A DNA stretch of 64,000 bases from Paenibacillus oralis (GTDB taxonomy: Bacteria > Bacillota > Bacilli > Paenibacillales > Paenibacillaceae). Below, one piece after another: positions 63,370-64,000 of this stretch (the stretch's first letter is position 1; each line of letters starts with the position of its first letter). The stretch lies in NCBI RefSeq assembly GCF_003863965.1, contig NZ_RRCN01000001.1, positions 5,228,304 through 5,292,303 of the forward strand, in the 5' to 3' direction. The position numbers were made by a program, and so were the translations under genes. Under the pieces are notes generated by a model, which had not been told where the DNA came from, made no database searches, and saw nothing but the letters and a program-made list of their open reading frames with translations.

Positions 63370-64000
63370 CGACGAAGAGATCATTACGGATGGCTTGGCG
63401 GATATTTTCGGAAAGCTGAACCTCGACCTCGATCTGTACAAGGCGTATTCCGGCCAAGAAGCGCTGGACTTGTTAAACCGGACCAGAGTCGATATCGTCT
63501 TGTCCGATATCTGCATGCCCGGTATGGACGGCCTGGAACTGATGGAAGCCATACGTCTCAACTGGCCGCAGTGCAAAATTGTTTTTCTGACGGGACATAG
63601 CGACTTCAACTATGTCTATCAGGCGATTCAAGCGCCGGACGTGCAATATGTGCTGAAGAACGAAGGTTATCCGAAATTGATCGCAGCCGTTGAGCGAGCG
63701 CTTCAGGAATTGGCGGATACCTTGCGCGCGAACGATCTGATCCGGCGGTCGAAAGAGCAGCTGCATACGCTTGAGACGCTTGCGCATGGGGACTATTTTC
63801 GAAATCTGTTATTCCATGACGTCCTCTTCGAACGGGTACTGGCGGAAGATTTCCAGCGGCTGCAGATACCGCTGGACGTGTCTCTGCCGGTCCTGATCGC
63901 GCTCTGCAATTTAACGCATGCCGGAACGGCGGGGGCATCCCCATCGTATGCCGAGCGGCAGGAGACGGCACTTGCGGTTAAGTTTCTGGCGGAGGCGTTT
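63347..64000 (+). CDS. YesN-type response regulator, cut by the window end
   Basis: The first 218 codons of a response regulator. GTG 63347 follows GGAGGTGA at 63331-63338 and lies inside the kinase gene's last codons. The receiver has LIVDDEEIITDGL, a phosphoacceptor Asp in DIVLSDICMPGMDG, and VLKNEGYPKLI, where the usual KP lysine-proline reads KN. The downstream linker begins as in YesN. The AraC domain expected at the C-terminus is outside the window. Confidence 0.88.
   Translation, partial: MYRMLIVDDEEIITDGLADIFGKLNLDLDLYKAYSGQEALDLLNRTRVDIVLSDICMPGMDGLELMEAIRLNWPQCKIVFLTGHSDFNYVYQAIQAPDVQYVLKNEGYPKLIAAVERALQELADTLRANDLIRRSKEQLHTLETLAHGDYFRNLLFHDVLFERVLAEDFQRLQIPLDVSLPVLIALCNLTHAGTAGASPSYAERQETALAVKFLAEAF

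Overview
The window looks like chromosomal DNA of a Paenibacillus-type endospore-forming Firmicute. The support is an intact gerKA-gerKC-gerKB germinant-receptor operon, lipoprotein-type solute-binding proteins, YesM/YesN two-component pairs, strong GGAGG-type ribosome sites with frequent TTG/GTG starts, and a mid-to-high GC backbone interrupted by an AT-rich accessory segment at about 38.3-44 kb. No rRNA, tRNA or CRISPR array was seen.

Layout: 0.1-1.9 kb holds a MarR regulator and MFS exporter. 2.0-5.9 kb is the spore germination operon. 6.0-8.1 kb has a small hydrophilic protein and a secreted GH8 glucanase/chitosanase with a CBM32-like tail. 8.5-11.8 kb is a SWIM-SNF2 helicase on the minus strand. 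12.0-13.7 kb holds an FHA-winged-helix regulator coupled to a membrane-anchored GDPD. 13.8-19.5 kb is a Fur-controlled siderophore uptake locus (AraC-binding-protein fusion, binding lipoprotein, two FecCD permeases, esterase). 20.1-24.9 kb has a secreted protein, an ABC transporter and a two-component system. 25.0-27.6 kb is a DUF990-type ABC exporter. 28.0-31.3 kb has an orphan winged-helix protein and lipoprotein, a decayed copy of that pair, and an ECF sigma/anti-sigma pair.

31.7-40.5 kb is the most unusual region. It holds two VgrG-like spike proteins, a DUF4280 PAAR-like tip protein, a pentapeptide-repeat protein, two small possible adaptor/immunity proteins, and a C-terminal nuclease-like toxin on the second spike. 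An adjacent pentapeptide protein is the likely immunity partner. Downstream lie a degenerate second copy of the toxin junction and an orphan SUFU-like immunity gene. This is the architecture of a polymorphic toxin delivered by a contractile-type spike, in a Gram-positive background, with no sheath or tube genes in the window.

42.3-43.8 kb holds an XRE-TPR regulator whose 3' end overlaps a 45-codon secreted peptide gene that is easily missed. Together they look like an RRNPP (AimR/AloR-like) quorum-sensing cassette.

44.3-64 kb is a glucuronoxylan-utilisation locus: a GH8 exo-oligoxylanase, a YesN/YesM pair, a first LplA/B/C-type importer with a CE1 esterase, a GH30 glucuronoxylanase, a second importer, and a second YesM plus a truncated YesN. 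An IS110-family element with a structured non-coding 3' flank and a decayed transposase remnant sit inside it. Neither importer has its own ATPase, so a shared MsmX-type ATPase elsewhere is inferred.
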